Shown here piece after piece: positions 1-7,836 of a DNA stretch of 34,189 nt (positions are counted from its first letter, which is position 1; each line of letters starts with the position of its first letter). Below the pieces are notes generated by a model. The model was not told the DNA's origin. It was given only the letters and a program-made list of their open reading frames with translations, and did not search any database. This DNA comes from Clostridia bacterium (lineage in GTDB: Bacteria; Bacillota; Clostridia; Oscillospirales; CAG-272). Position numbers and translations under genes: made by a program. The DNA lies in the NCBI GenBank assembly GCA_017399305.1, contig JAFQDK010000018.1, forward strand, positions 66,363 through 100,551, read 5' to 3'.

Positions 1-207
1 ATCTACAGTTGCATAGTTGCCCTGCGCACGCGCAACAATGGATTCGGTAATAGAAATAACATCACGGTCACGAAGTTCAAAGCCCTCAGACTCTGCTGCA
101 AGCAATACGCTTTCAGCAGTAATTGCTGCAAGGTCATCTCCCTCACGGATGATAGGGCAACGGATACCTCTAGATACCGTACCTACTCTTCTCTCTTTGT
201 TTGCCAT
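1..207 (-). CDS. Coenzyme F420-0:L-glutamate ligase (CofE)-like protein, N-terminal part
   Basis: Only the first 69 codons are in the window; the gene runs off the left edge, and the reading frame is open to base 1. The protein begins MANKERRVGTVSRGIRCPII and continues with REGDDL, a D-R-D-V turn and the stretch SIVARAQGNYA. From memory this matches the N-terminus of the F420-ligase (CofE, PF01996) homologues found in Clostridia, which are about 390 residues long. In methanogens and actinobacteria CofE adds glutamate to coenzyme F420. Most clostridia are not known to make F420, so the true substrate here is uncertain. The ATG at 205-207 has a purine-rich stretch (AAGAAGAG) upstream and a good sigma-A promoter at 257-285. 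The family is fairly certain and the function is not. Confidence 0.72.
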   Translation of the reverse strand, partial: MANKERRVGTVSRGIRCPIIREGDDLAAITAESVLLAAESEGFELRDRDVISITESIVARAQGNYATVD

Positions 208-256
208 AATCAGCTCTTCTTTCTTTAATAGAATGAGTAAAAAATAATTACAATAT

Positions 257-285
257 ATTTTACTACTTTTTTAGTTACTATTCAA
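257..285 (-). promoter_or_regulatory. Sigma-A promoter of the CofE-like gene
   Basis: On the minus strand there is a -35 box TTGAAT (280-285), a 17-nt spacer and a -10 box TAAAAT (257-262). Transcription would begin near base 250 and give a leader of about 45 nt. The rest of 208-422 is AT-rich; the only other structure I see is a short hairpin, GCTCC/GGAGC, at 328-344. Confidence 0.55.
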
Positions 286-422
286 TAGTTCAATTGCAAA
301 AAAATCCAAAAAATTATCTTTTTTTCAGCTCCTTTTTTTGGAGCATCTTACATATATTTATTAGTTTGTAAAAAAACATTGCATTTTATTCTAGGATATG
401 ATATTATAGATATAATAACATC

Positions 423-453
423 AAAAAGCCGACGGAGTTCCGTCGGCTTTTTT
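423..453 (-). terminator. Bidirectional intrinsic terminator
   Basis: GCCGACGG (428-435) pairs with CCGTCGGC (440-447) around an AGTT loop. The stem has five A's on the left and six T's on the right, so it can end transcription on either strand. It sits directly after the stop codon of the GMP-synthetase-like gene (TAG read on the minus strand at 455-457) and most likely terminates that gene. Confidence 0.85.
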
Positions 454-454
454 G

Positions 455-1600
455 CTATTCAAATTCGATTGCCGCAGGGGGCTTTGATGTCATATCATAC
501 AGAATCATGTCAACTTTATCACCAAGATGTTTTTTGATTTTTTCGACAGCTCGACGCAATGCATCTATAGAAACATCCTCACCGGGCATTGCTACATCTG
601 CTGTTTTAAAATCATCGGTGACAACCGCTCTTATCGCCACCGAACACAGCTTTGATTTATCTTCTACAAGCGGAATGAGCACTGCAAAAAACTGTGTAGC
701 CTTACTGCTCTCAAGCTCTTCAGCCACTATAGCATCGGCTTCACGAAGAATATCTGCCGCTTCGCGACAAATGTGCAATGTGCGGTCGTGATAAGGCTCA
801 GCCGGCGCGTCACTGTCTATACGCAAAACCACTCTGTTTATATATCCAAGTTCTCTATGAACTGCATCAGCTATCTTGCGTGCAATTTCAAAATTGCTGT
901 CTATTCCTTTACTGCAGATAAGCGCCATGCTTTTATACGAGCGCTTGCCGTCACGAATGCCCACAGTGCGAATAGGAACAAGGCGCGAGGAATACCCCTT
1001 TTCAAAGCTATCGACTACAGAATAAAGACATTCTCTTTGCTCGGTAGTAACGGCAATAACGGCATCATTACATAGTATGCGCACTGCCAATGCAGGAAGC
1101 GGAAATGGCTGACGCAAAAGCTTGCCACGTATACCAAGATCTTTTACAAGCTTTGCCAAAATACCGCGTTCAAAAGTGATTATCGGCTTACCGATTCCGT
1201 TAACGCCAACAATCACCGCATCATCACCGATGCTTTCTGCAACCTTAAAAAAAGTGCGCTTTATCGCTTCTTCAATTATAAATCGCTTCTCATACGGATC
1301 GTTAGTTTTTGCAAGCGGACCTACGATTCTGCCCGATTTTGCCGCAGTTGCCGTCAAAAAACCATTTTCAGCGTTTACGCATATAATATTCTTTGCGCCA
1401 AGTGATTTCAAGGTCTTACGTATTTCCGCACCCTCACCATGGCGAAGCAAACCATGGTCAATGTGAATAAAATGCACCTTATCAGAGGGAAGCACCCTTA
1501 AAAGAAGCGCCGCCGTGACCATGCTTTCTGCATCTCCGAAAACAGGCATTACTGCCTTGCGGTTGCCTATCCTTTCGCGTATTATTTCAAAGAATTCCAT
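455..1600 (-). CDS. GMP synthetase ATP-pyrophosphatase domain-like protein without a glutaminase domain, PP-loop degenerate
   Basis: 381 residues resembling the C-terminal two thirds of GuaA: an IHIDHGLLRHGE segment (GuaA has VDHGLLR), a KTNDPYEKRFII segment (GuaA has TDPEQKRKII), LRQPFPLPALAVRIL (GuaA has HPFPGPGLAIR) and the ending YDMTSKPPAAIEFE (GuaA has YDITSKPPATIEWE). The glutaminase domain is absent. The ATP-binding PP-loop, normally SGGVDSS, reads FGDAESM here, and the glycines of the PFPGPG loop are lost. The fold is therefore recognisable but the nucleotide chemistry is doubtful. The start is the ATG at 1598-1600: AAAGGA (1608-1613) lies 7 nt upstream. A TTG two codons earlier (1604-1606) is only 1 nt from that site and is unlikely. 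The gene stands alone behind a consensus promoter and ends in a terminator. It could be a pseudoenzyme or regulator, or a divergent enzyme with another substrate. Confidence 0.75.
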   Translation of the reverse strand: MEFFEIIRERIGNRKAVMPVFGDAESMVTAALLLRVLPSDKVHFIHIDHGLLRHGEGAEIRKTLKSLGAKNIICVNAENGFLTATAAKSGRIVGPLAKTNDPYEKRFIIEEAIKRTFFKVAESIGDDAVIVGVNGIGKPIITFERGILAKLVKDLGIRGKLLRQPFPLPALAVRILCNDAVIAVTTEQRECLYSVVDSFEKGYSSRLVPIRTVGIRDGKRSYKSMALICSKGIDSNFEIARKIADAVHRELGYINRVVLRIDSDAPAEPYHDRTLHICREAADILREADAIVAEELESSKATQFFAVLIPLVEDKSKLCSVAIRAVVTDDFKTADVAMPGEDVSIDALRRAVEKIKKHLGDKVDMILYDMTSKPPAAIEFE

Positions 1601-1629
1601 GTTCAAATCCTTTACATTTTGTTATATAA

Positions 1630-1671
1630 ATTATATAAAATGTAGCTTTGTGTGTCAACGCATTTAGCGTT
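1630..1671 (-). promoter_or_regulatory. Consensus sigma-A promoter of the GMP-synthetase-like gene with an inverted repeat at the -35
   Basis: On the minus strand, TTGACA (1653-1658), a 17-nt spacer and TATAAT (1630-1635) match both consensus boxes perfectly. The inverted repeat AACGC-ATTTA-GCGTT (1657-1671) overlaps the upstream edge of the -35 box and is a candidate operator; its regulator is unknown. The rest of 1672-1752, between this promoter and the end of dapA, is AT-rich. It holds a small palindrome, TTCAAAATTTGAA (1703-1715), but no convincing dapA terminator. Confidence 0.75.
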
Positions 1672-1752
1672 TTCTTCCTTCAAATATTCGGCATCAAAAT
1701 GTTTCAAAATTTGAATTATGTTGATTTTTAAGTAATTTTTTCGCGTCAAAGT

Positions 1753-2649
1753 TTAAATCATTGAAAGCGTTACTAATTCTTGTTTTATTCTCTCTTTCAA
1801 GGTATCTGCAATATCTCCCATTGGCAATCGCATATCGGCACTGCATAATTCAAGCAAGCTCATCGCATATTTAAGTGGAGCGGGATTTGTTTCGGCGAAA
1901 AGAAGTTCAATTAGATGAGCATATTTTCTAGCGAGCGTGGATGCCGATGTAAAATCGCCATCAAGTGCATATCGCGTCATTGCAGCAGTAGCGGCGGGGG
2001 CAAGATTTGACAGTACGGAGATAACGCCCTTGCCACCCACCGACACTACAGGCAATACCATGTCATCATTTCCGCTGTATATATTCAAAGATGTTTCGCC
2101 TGCAAGACGCGTTATTTTAGTGAGATTTGAAGCCGCTTCTTTCACTGCCACCACATTTTCAATTTTTGAAAGTTCTTCATACTGTGTAAAACTTATATCT
2201 ACTCCCGTACGCGATGGAACATTATAAAGTATAACAGGCTTTCCTGCTGCAGCATCCGCCACACGTTTGTAATGTTCAATAAGTCCTTTTGCAGTTCCTT
2301 TATTACAATATGGGGTGATGACCAGCAATGCATCGGCGCCGAGCGCAGATGCCTCACTGCAAAGCGAACACGCAATTGCGGTATCCGACGAACCGCATCC
2401 AACTATAAGCGGAACTCTATCGCCAACGCTCTCCTTAACAGCGGCGGTGATAGCGCGCCTTTCGGAGCGAGTGAGCGTTGCGGCCTCTCCCGTAGTTCCT
2501 GATACACAAAGTGCGTCTACTCCCATTTCTATTTGCCATTCGCATAGAGCGCGCATCCTGACAAGATCAACTTCGCCACCGGAAAACGGAGTTGCAAGAG
2601 CGGTTGCGGTTCCCTCAAACGGAGCTTTTTTAAAAATATATGTATCCAT
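1753..2649 (-). CDS. dapA: 4-hydroxy-tetrahydrodipicolinate synthase
   Basis: Condenses pyruvate with aspartate semialdehyde in the first committed step of lysine and diaminopimelate synthesis, in the cytoplasm. At 298 residues it has the usual family length. The class I aldolase features are present: GTTGEAATL with Thr52 and Thr53, ITPYCNK with Tyr114, LYNVPSRTG with the catalytic Tyr142, and VAVKEA with the Schiff-base Lys170. AGAGG stands about 6 nt before the ATG at 2647-2649. The gene is divergent from queA and not linked here to other lysine genes. N-acetylneuraminate lyase and related aldolases share the fold, but the TTGE and YNVPSRTG motifs favour DapA. I see no lysine riboswitch in the short leader. 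Confidence 0.93.
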   Translation of the reverse strand: MDTYIFKKAPFEGTATALATPFSGGEVDLVRMRALCEWQIEMGVDALCVSGTTGEAATLTRSERRAITAAVKESVGDRVPLIVGCGSSDTAIACSLCSEASALGADALLVITPYCNKGTAKGLIEHYKRVADAAAGKPVILYNVPSRTGVDISFTQYEELSKIENVVAVKEAASNLTKITRLAGETSLNIYSGNDDMVLPVVSVGGKGVISVLSNLAPAATAAMTRYALDGDFTSASTLARKYAHLIELLFAETNPAPLKYAMSLLELCSADMRLPMGDIADTLKERIKQELVTLSMI

Positions 2650-2662
2650 AGAAGACCTCTAC

Positions 2663-2691
2663 TTGAAATTTAAATTAATTGGTACTATAAT
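2663..2691 (+). promoter_or_regulatory. Sigma-A promoter of queA
   Basis: TTGAAA (2663-2668), a 17-nt spacer and TATAAT (2686-2691). The start point would be near 2698, giving a leader of about 37 nt before the queA ATG. The -10 box lies inside a perfect palindrome (2682-2696). Confidence 0.7.
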
Positions 2692-2696
2692 AGTAC
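2682..2696. promoter_or_regulatory. Perfect palindrome covering the -10 boxes of the divergent dapA and queA promoters
   Basis: GTACTATAATAGTAC is a perfect inverted repeat with 6-bp arms around TAA. It contains the queA -10 box (TATAAT). It also contains a possible dapA -10 box on the minus strand (TATTAT, 2687-2692) that lies 17 nt from a weak -35 box TCTACA (2710-2715). It could be a repressor operator controlling both genes, or a consequence of two -10 boxes sharing sequence. The arms resemble half-sites of the E. coli Trp repressor operator, but the spacing differs, so I do not assign a regulator. Confidence 0.45.
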
Positions 2697-2734
2697 TAAT
2701 AATAAAATATGTAGAAAGACTGAACCTTGACCAG

Positions 2735-3796
2735 ATGATTACCAACGAAAGAATCAAAACCGAACTTAAAAAAAGTGACTTTTTCTATGAGTTGCCTGAA
2801 GAGCTTATCGCGCAATCCCCTGCCGAAAAGCGCGACTGCTCACGCCTGATGGTGATAAATCGCAAAACCGGCGAGCTTGAGCATAAGCATTTTTATGATA
2901 TAATCGACTATCTTAATCCCGAAGATGTACTTGTTGTAAACAACTCAAAGGTTATACCTGCAAGAATTTTCGGCACAGACACCGAAAAAAGCGACCGCGT
3001 GGTTGAATTCCTTTTGCTTCGCAGACACGGTGACAAAGTATGGGAAACACTTGTACGCCCCGGAAAAAAAGCTAAAATAGGTAAAAAATTCACATTTGGC
3101 AACGGCGCGCTTACAGGGGAAATAACCGACATCGTAGAAGAGGGTAACCGCCTTATCTCCTTTTGTTTAGGCGGTGCTGAAATATACCAAGTGCTTGAAC
3201 AGATAGGCAATATGCCATTGCCGCCGTATATAACGAAAAAGCTCGAAGACAACAGCCGCTATCAAACGGTTTATGCAAAAACAGAAGGTAGTGCCGCCGC
3301 TCCTACAGCAGGACTCCACTTTACAGAGGAACTGCTTGAAAAGATAAAGCAAAAAGGCATCGCGGTGGTTCCTGTCATGTTACATGTAGGACTTGGAACC
3401 TTTCGCCCGGTAAAAGAAGACGATGTAAACGACCACATCATGCACAGCGAATACTTTTCAATAACAAAAGAAAGTGCTGATGAAATTAACCGTCGCCGTA
3501 AAGCAGGCGGCAGAGTAATTTGTGTTGGCACAACATCATGCCGCGTGCTTGAAAGCGTTGCAAGCGATGACGGCACACTGAAAGAAATGGCTGATGACAC
3601 CTCTATCTTTATCTATCCCGGCTATAAGTTTAAGATAGTTGATGCGCTTATAACAAACTTTCATCTGCCGGAAAGTACCCTGCTGATGTTGGTAAGTGCG
3701 CTTTACAACAGAGAAAAAATGCTTGACGCATACAAAACAGCTGTCGAAGAAAAATACAGATTTTTCTCGTTTGGAGACGCTTCATTCATTATATAA
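2735..3796 (+). CDS. queA: S-adenosylmethionine:tRNA ribosyltransferase-isomerase
   Basis: Transfers and isomerises the ribose of SAM onto 7-aminomethyl-7-deazaguanine in tRNA to give epoxyqueuosine. 353 residues, a normal length. Recognised from the start ([20 protein letters not shown]), [29 protein letters not shown] and [14 protein letters not shown]. The frame is open far upstream (from about 2315), but that extension runs antisense through dapA. The first sensible start is the ATG at 2735, just after the promoter. There is no clear Shine-Dalgarno sequence before it. ruvX follows after 21 nt, so the two are probably cotranscribed. The usual partner tgt is not in the window. Confidence 0.93.
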   Translation: MITNERIKTELKKSDFFYELPEELIAQSPAEKRDCSRLMVINRKTGELEHKHFYDIIDYLNPEDVLVVNNSKVIPARIFGTDTEKSDRVVEFLLLRRHGDKVWETLVRPGKKAKIGKKFTFGNGALTGEITDIVEEGNRLISFCLGGAEIYQVLEQIGNMPLPPYITKKLEDNSRYQTVYAKTEGSAAAPTAGLHFTEELLEKIKQKGIAVVPVMLHVGLGTFRPVKEDDVNDHIMHSEYFSITKESADEINRRRKAGGRVICVGTTSCRVLESVASDDGTLKEMADDTSIFIYPGYKFKIVDALITNFHLPESTLLMLVSALYNREKMLDAYKTAVEEKYRFFSFGDASFII

Positions 3797-3817
3797 AGAG
3801 AACAGGAAACAAATAAT

Positions 3818-4234
3818 ATGCAAAGAGTAATGGGTGTTGACTATGGCGATGTGCGTACAGGAATCGCACTTTCGGATGCAAACAGATTTCTCGCAAGCGG
3901 CATAGGTACCATAAAAGAAGGCGGCATGCGCGCAACCGCAAAAAAAGTTGCCGCACTCGCAAAGGAACATGATGCAGGTATAATTGTCATCGGTTTGCCA
4001 AAAAATATGGATGGCAGTGAGGGCGCAAGCGCACAGAAAATACGTGCATTTGCAGAGCTGCTTGGCGGTTTGACCGAAGCGAAAATAGATTTTCTCGATG
4101 AGCGTGTTTCTACAATGGCCGCGCATCAGATTCTCAACATGACCGACACTCGCGGTCAAAAGCGCAAGAATGTTGTCGATACTTTGTCTGCAGAAATAAT
4201 CCTACAAAATTATCTCGACAAAAATTCAGTATAA
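3818..4234 (+). CDS. ruvX: Putative pre-16S rRNA nuclease / Holliday junction resolvase-like protein (YqgF/RuvX)
   Basis: 138 residues with the RNase H-like fold of the YqgF family, whose members are implicated in trimming the 5' end of 16S rRNA and were earlier proposed as Holliday junction resolvases. Visible motifs: MGVDYGDVRTGIALSD with Asp8, IVIGLPKNMDGSEG, DERVSTMAA with Glu95, and DTLSAEIILQNYL with Asp121, which together give the acidic metal-binding set. The length is typical. AGGAAA precedes the ATG by about 8 nt. It sits 21 nt behind queA, probably on the same transcript. No terminator is visible in the 78-nt gap before the next gene. Confidence 0.92.
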   Translation: MQRVMGVDYGDVRTGIALSDANRFLASGIGTIKEGGMRATAKKVAALAKEHDAGIIVIGLPKNMDGSEGASAQKIRAFAELLGGLTEAKIDFLDERVSTMAAHQILNMTDTRGQKRKNVVDTLSAEIILQNYLDKNSV

Positions 4235-4312
4235 ATCCAATATCTATTCATAAAAACATCACATTAGTATTTTATACTTTCAATAGAAAAACAAAAGTGG
4301 AGGACACCACAC

Positions 4313-5614
4313 ATGGAAGAATACAAATTCAATTCAGAAAGTAACTATTCTGAGCACGGGGAACGCAACAGTGCAACGCCAATAACCGTTGCATTTAAAA
4401 ACATATCTACCGAGCCGCCAAAGAAAAAAAGCGGCGCTAAAAGGGCTTTGCTTGGTTTGTGTGCGCTGATTCTGGTAGTCGGTGTATCTTTTGCCGGCGG
4501 TATGGCAGGCGCATACGTAATAAACAACCGTATGGTCCCTGATATGTTTGACGAGTTTGAAAACAGCTATCTCGAAAAATCACCTGCAAACGATGCGGTA
4601 AAAGATGTTTTGAACGCTCAGAATGCTCCTATAGAAACCACGGCTACAAACACAGCAAGTGTTCCCGAAGGAAGTGCAACATATGTTGGGGTTGCAACAA
4701 GTGCTAAACCTGCTGTTGTAGAGATCACAACCGAAATGGTATCTAACAACTCTTATTTCCAACAGTTTATTCAAAGCGGTGCCGGAAGCGGTGTTATAAT
4801 CAGCGATACCGGGTACATCATTACAAACCACCACGTTATTGATGGTGCGTCCAAAATAACCGTAAGACTTACAGATTCCAGCGAATATGTCGCAACTCTT
4901 ATCGGCTCAGATTCGCAAGCGGATATCGCAATTCTCAAGGTTGATGCAGAAAAGGCACTTCCCTACGCTAAAATTGGCGACAGCTCAAAGCTTATAGTAG
5001 GCGAAGAGGTGATTGCCATTGGCAATCCGCTTGGTTCGCTCGGCGGCAGTGTCACCAACGGTATCATCAGCGCGCTTGACCGTGAGCTGACGATTGACGG
5101 GCAAAAGATGCGTCTGCTTCAGACAAATGCGGCTATCAACCCCGGCAACTCCGGCGGCGGTCTCTTCAACATGAAGGGCGAGCTTGTAGCTATCGTCAAT
5201 GCAAAATCTGCCGGTACAGGTATAGAGGGACTCGGCTTTGCTATCCCGATCAACTATGCATACGACATTGCCCAAGAGCTTCTTGAAAACGGATATGTCA
5301 GCGGCAGACCCGCTATCGGAATCTCATATATCGAAATCAACGACTATATGGATCTCATGCGCTACGGCGTAATGTCATATGGTATATACGTTTATGACGG
5401 CGGTGAAACTCCTCTCAAAAACGGTGACCGCATCGTGAGATTCGGCGACTATGAGGTTCAGGATTCTGCCACACTCAAGAGCGCTATCCAGAATTATAAA
5501 GTTGGTGACAAGGTTAATGTCACCGTTGCTCGCGGCGGTACATTCACCGACCTTGAAGTTACACTTATAGAAGATAAACCTATCGAAGAAAACAAACTTG
5601 AGCTTACAAACTAA
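4313..5614 (+). CDS. htrA: Membrane-anchored HtrA/DegP-type serine protease with a PDZ domain
   Basis: 433 residues. A charged cytoplasmic N-terminus of about 44 residues is followed by one transmembrane helix (about 45-68), a linker, an S1C trypsin-like domain (about 122-325) and one PDZ domain (about 330-420). The catalytic triad is complete: His174 in TNHHVIDG, Asp204 in SQADIAILKV and Ser280 in NPGNSGGGL. Such proteases degrade or refold damaged proteins outside the membrane. GGAGG lies 9 nt before the ATG. The gene ends at a terminator, and a two-component system follows after 52 nt. In many Firmicutes htrA-type genes belong to envelope-stress regulons, so this kinase pair may control it; that is inference from position only. 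Confidence 0.95.
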   Translation: MEEYKFNSESNYSEHGERNSATPITVAFKNISTEPPKKKSGAKRALLGLCALILVVGVSFAGGMAGAYVINNRMVPDMFDEFENSYLEKSPANDAVKDVLNAQNAPIETTATNTASVPEGSATYVGVATSAKPAVVEITTEMVSNNSYFQQFIQSGAGSGVIISDTGYIITNHHVIDGASKITVRLTDSSEYVATLIGSDSQADIAILKVDAEKALPYAKIGDSSKLIVGEEVIAIGNPLGSLGGSVTNGIISALDRELTIDGQKMRLLQTNAAINPGNSGGGLFNMKGELVAIVNAKSAGTGIEGLGFAIPINYAYDIAQELLENGYVSGRPAIGISYIEINDYMDLMRYGVMSYGIYVYDGGETPLKNGDRIVRFGDYEVQDSATLKSAIQNYKVGDKVNVTVARGGTFTDLEVTLIEDKPIEENKLELTN

Positions 5615-5616
5615 TC

Positions 5617-5644
5617 AAAAAGCCCCCCCGCAGAGGGGCTTTTT
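5617..5644 (+). terminator. Intrinsic terminator after htrA
   Basis: AAAAAGCCCC (5617-5626) pairs with GGGGCTTTTT (5635-5644) around an 8-nt loop, giving a U-rich 3' end. It begins 3 nt after the htrA stop codon. No clear promoter lies between it and the response regulator at 5667, so that pair may depend on readthrough or on a promoter I cannot see. Confidence 0.85.
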
Positions 5645-5666
5645 GTAGCAAATACAGGAGACATCA

Positions 5667-6347
5667 ATGTATAAGATTTTAGTAGTAGACGACGAAGAAA
5701 AAATCAGAGAACTGATTGGAAAATATGCAAAATTTGAGGGGCACTCTGTTGACTTTGCCACCGACGGAATGGAAGCTGTTGAAAAATGCAGAGAAAACAC
5801 ATACGATGTTATCATCATGGATATCATGATGCCCAACCTCGACGGCTTTTCTGCCTGCCGCGAAATACGCAAAAAGTCGGATGTTCCGATACTTATGCTC
5901 TCTGCACGCGGCGAGGAATATGACAAAATCAACGGCTTTGAGCTTGGTGTCGATGACTATGTTGTAAAGCCGTTTTCACCAAAAGAACTCATGCTGCGTA
6001 TTGAAGCTATCATGAAGCGCTCACAAAAAAATGATAGCGTACAGGACATTGATAAATATATAAGTGAGGGGCTTGAAGTAAACTTCACGGCGCGCCGAGT
6101 TTATGTCGACGGCAAGGAAGTAAATCTTTCACCCAAAGAATATGATCTTCTCTTTTATATGATAAAGAACAAGGACATAGCACTTACACGAGAAAAACTT
6201 ATCAACAAAGTCTGGGGATACGACTTTTTCGGCGGTGACCGCACGCTTGACACCCATATAAAACTTTTGCGTAAAAGCCTTGGCAGTTACGCATCATATA
6301 TTGTTACGCTCCGCGGCGTAGGATACAGATACAGTGATGAAAAATAA
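5667..6347 (+). CDS. OmpR/PhoB-family response regulator
   Basis: 226 residues: a receiver domain (about 1-120) and a winged-helix DNA-binding domain (about 130-224). The acidic pocket is Asp8 and Asp9 (VVDDEE), the phosphorylation site is Asp52 (IIMDIMMP), the switch residue is Ser79 (LMLSA) and the conserved lysine is Lys101 (YVVKPF). The C-terminus has the PhoB-type segments SPKEYDLL, VWGYDFFG, RTLDTHIKLLRK and the ending RGVGYRY. AGGAG lies about 8 nt before the ATG. The kinase gene overlaps its end, so the two form a cognate pair. The signal and the target genes cannot be read from the sequence. Confidence 0.95.
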   Translation: MYKILVVDDEEKIRELIGKYAKFEGHSVDFATDGMEAVEKCRENTYDVIIMDIMMPNLDGFSACREIRKKSDVPILMLSARGEEYDKINGFELGVDDYVVKPFSPKELMLRIEAIMKRSQKNDSVQDIDKYISEGLEVNFTARRVYVDGKEVNLSPKEYDLLFYMIKNKDIALTREKLINKVWGYDFFGGDRTLDTHIKLLRKSLGSYASYIVTLRGVGYRYSDEK

Positions 6348-7788
6348 AGGAAAACGCAGAAATCCTTCCACAATGCGGTCGCGGCTATTTCTTATGCTGA
6401 TTGTTTTTGTGGTATGCGCTCTATTGCTCCTATGGGGATTTCAATACTTTTTGTTGGACTCATTTTACTATCAACTCACGAGAAGCCGTATGACAAACTC
6501 TGCCTCTCAGATAGAAACGCTGTACTCATATGAATCTGAAACTTTTGCAAAAGATGTATATGCAATAGCACTTAACAACGAATTTTGCATAAGTGTTTTC
6601 GGTCCTGACGGTAAGGTGCTTACCACCGCTGACATAGGCGGAGGATGCATGATTCACAACACGGACATGAAAATGATAAATGAGCTTTACAACGATGCTC
6701 TTGAGAACGGCGGTGAGTATTTCCACAGAGCCGGACTAACAGGCTTTCAGGATAAAAAGGCTCACGTTCCGTTTGCAAACAGCAGATACGATGTGCGTGA
6801 CCGTATACTGTATGTTGCTATCCAAGAGGTGACCGACGGTCAGCTCATAATGATGTTTGATGCCGCCGTTGAACCGGTAAACGTTGTCAAAGGCGTAATC
6901 ACCATACATTTGCTGATAACCACAATTATAATGACGCTTGTTGCCGCCTTTGTGGCAAATGCACTTGCCAAGAAGCTCTCACAACCTATTGCAGATGTTA
7001 ACAGAGCAGCTAAAAAGCTGACAGCAGGTGAATATGATGTTGAATTCACCGGAGAGGGATACCGTGAAATATACGAGCTGTCAGACACGCTGAATCAGAC
7101 TGCACATGACCTTAAACGAACGGACATGATGCAAAAGGAACTGATTGCCAACATATCGCATGACCTACGTACACCGCTTACGCTTATCACAGGATACTGT
7201 GAAATGATGCGCGATATTGATGGCGAAAACAATCCCGAAAACATACAAGTAGTGCTTGACGAAACAGCGCGTCTTTCTTCGCTTGTAAACGATCTTATCG
7301 ACCTTTCAAAGTATGAAAGCGGTTCTCAGAAGCTTAATATCGAAAGCGTCGATCTGGATTTTTTGCTACTTGAAACAGTAGAACGTTATCGCAAACTGAT
7401 GACCGACAAGGACTTTACCTTTATATACGAAAGTGTCGGACCTACTTTTGCAAGATGCGATAAAAAGAGAATCCTTCAGGTTATCTATAATCTTGTCAAC
7501 AATGCAATAAACTACTCTGGAGATGACAAGACAGTTATTCTCAAGCTTTCGGTGACGGAACAAGGAAAGAACCTTGTAGAAGTAACCGACCACGGCGAGG
7601 GAATCGCAAAAGAAGATTTGCCGCTTATCTTTGACCGCTACTATAAAGTGGACAAGGTACACAAACGTGCCGTAACAGGTACAGGCCTCGGACTTTCAAT
7701 TGTCAAAGGTATACTCGAAAGCCATGGCGCGTCATACGGTGTGCGCAGTGAGATTGGCACAGGAAGCACATTCTTCTTTGAAATTTAA
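6337..7788 (+). CDS. Membrane sensor histidine kinase
   Basis: 483 residues from the ATG at 6337; a GTG at 6334 is an alternative start one codon earlier. Order: transmembrane helix 1 (about 17-40), an extracytoplasmic sensor region of about 145 residues, transmembrane helix 2 (about 185-209), a HAMP domain, a DHp helix pair with the phosphoacceptor His275 in NISHDLRTPLT, and a HATPase domain. The ATPase shows the N box (NLVNNAINYS), the G1 box (DHGEGI) and the G2 box (GTGLGLSIVKG). It overlaps the response regulator gene by 11 nt, so the two are translationally coupled. The sensor region shows no domain I recognise. A strong terminator follows directly. Confidence 0.95.
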   Translation: MKNKGKRRNPSTMRSRLFLMLIVFVVCALLLLWGFQYFLLDSFYYQLTRSRMTNSASQIETLYSYESETFAKDVYAIALNNEFCISVFGPDGKVLTTADIGGGCMIHNTDMKMINELYNDALENGGEYFHRAGLTGFQDKKAHVPFANSRYDVRDRILYVAIQEVTDGQLIMMFDAAVEPVNVVKGVITIHLLITTIIMTLVAAFVANALAKKLSQPIADVNRAAKKLTAGEYDVEFTGEGYREIYELSDTLNQTAHDLKRTDMMQKELIANISHDLRTPLTLITGYCEMMRDIDGENNPENIQVVLDETARLSSLVNDLIDLSKYESGSQKLNIESVDLDFLLLETVERYRKLMTDKDFTFIYESVGPTFARCDKKRILQVIYNLVNNAINYSGDDKTVILKLSVTEQGKNLVEVTDHGEGIAKEDLPLIFDRYYKVDKVHKRAVTGTGLGLSIVKGILESHGASYGVRSEIGTGSTFFFEI

Positions 7789-7790
7789 CT

Positions 7791-7822
7791 AAAAACAAGA
7801 CACCTTTCGGTGTCTTGTTTTT
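7791..7822 (+). terminator. Strong intrinsic terminator after the two-component system
   Basis: A perfect 14-bp stem (7791-7804 with 7809-7822) closes on a TTTC loop and ends in five T's. The A-rich left side means it can also work in reverse. Confidence 0.92.
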
Positions 7823-7836
7823 GCTTTGAGCGGTAG

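Noticed and set aside
328-344. Hairpin GCTCC-T7-GGAGC
   Set aside because: Only 5 bp with no U-tail on the plus strand and no gene to terminate; likely insignificant.
379-407. Plus-strand promoter-like pair TTGCAT-N17-TATTAT
   Set aside because: It would yield a transcript of only about 40 nt ending in the terminator at 423-453; probably chance in AT-rich DNA.
2315-2734. Long in-frame N-terminal extension of queA
   Set aside because: It runs antisense through dapA and upstream of the queA promoter; the QueA family begins at about 2735.
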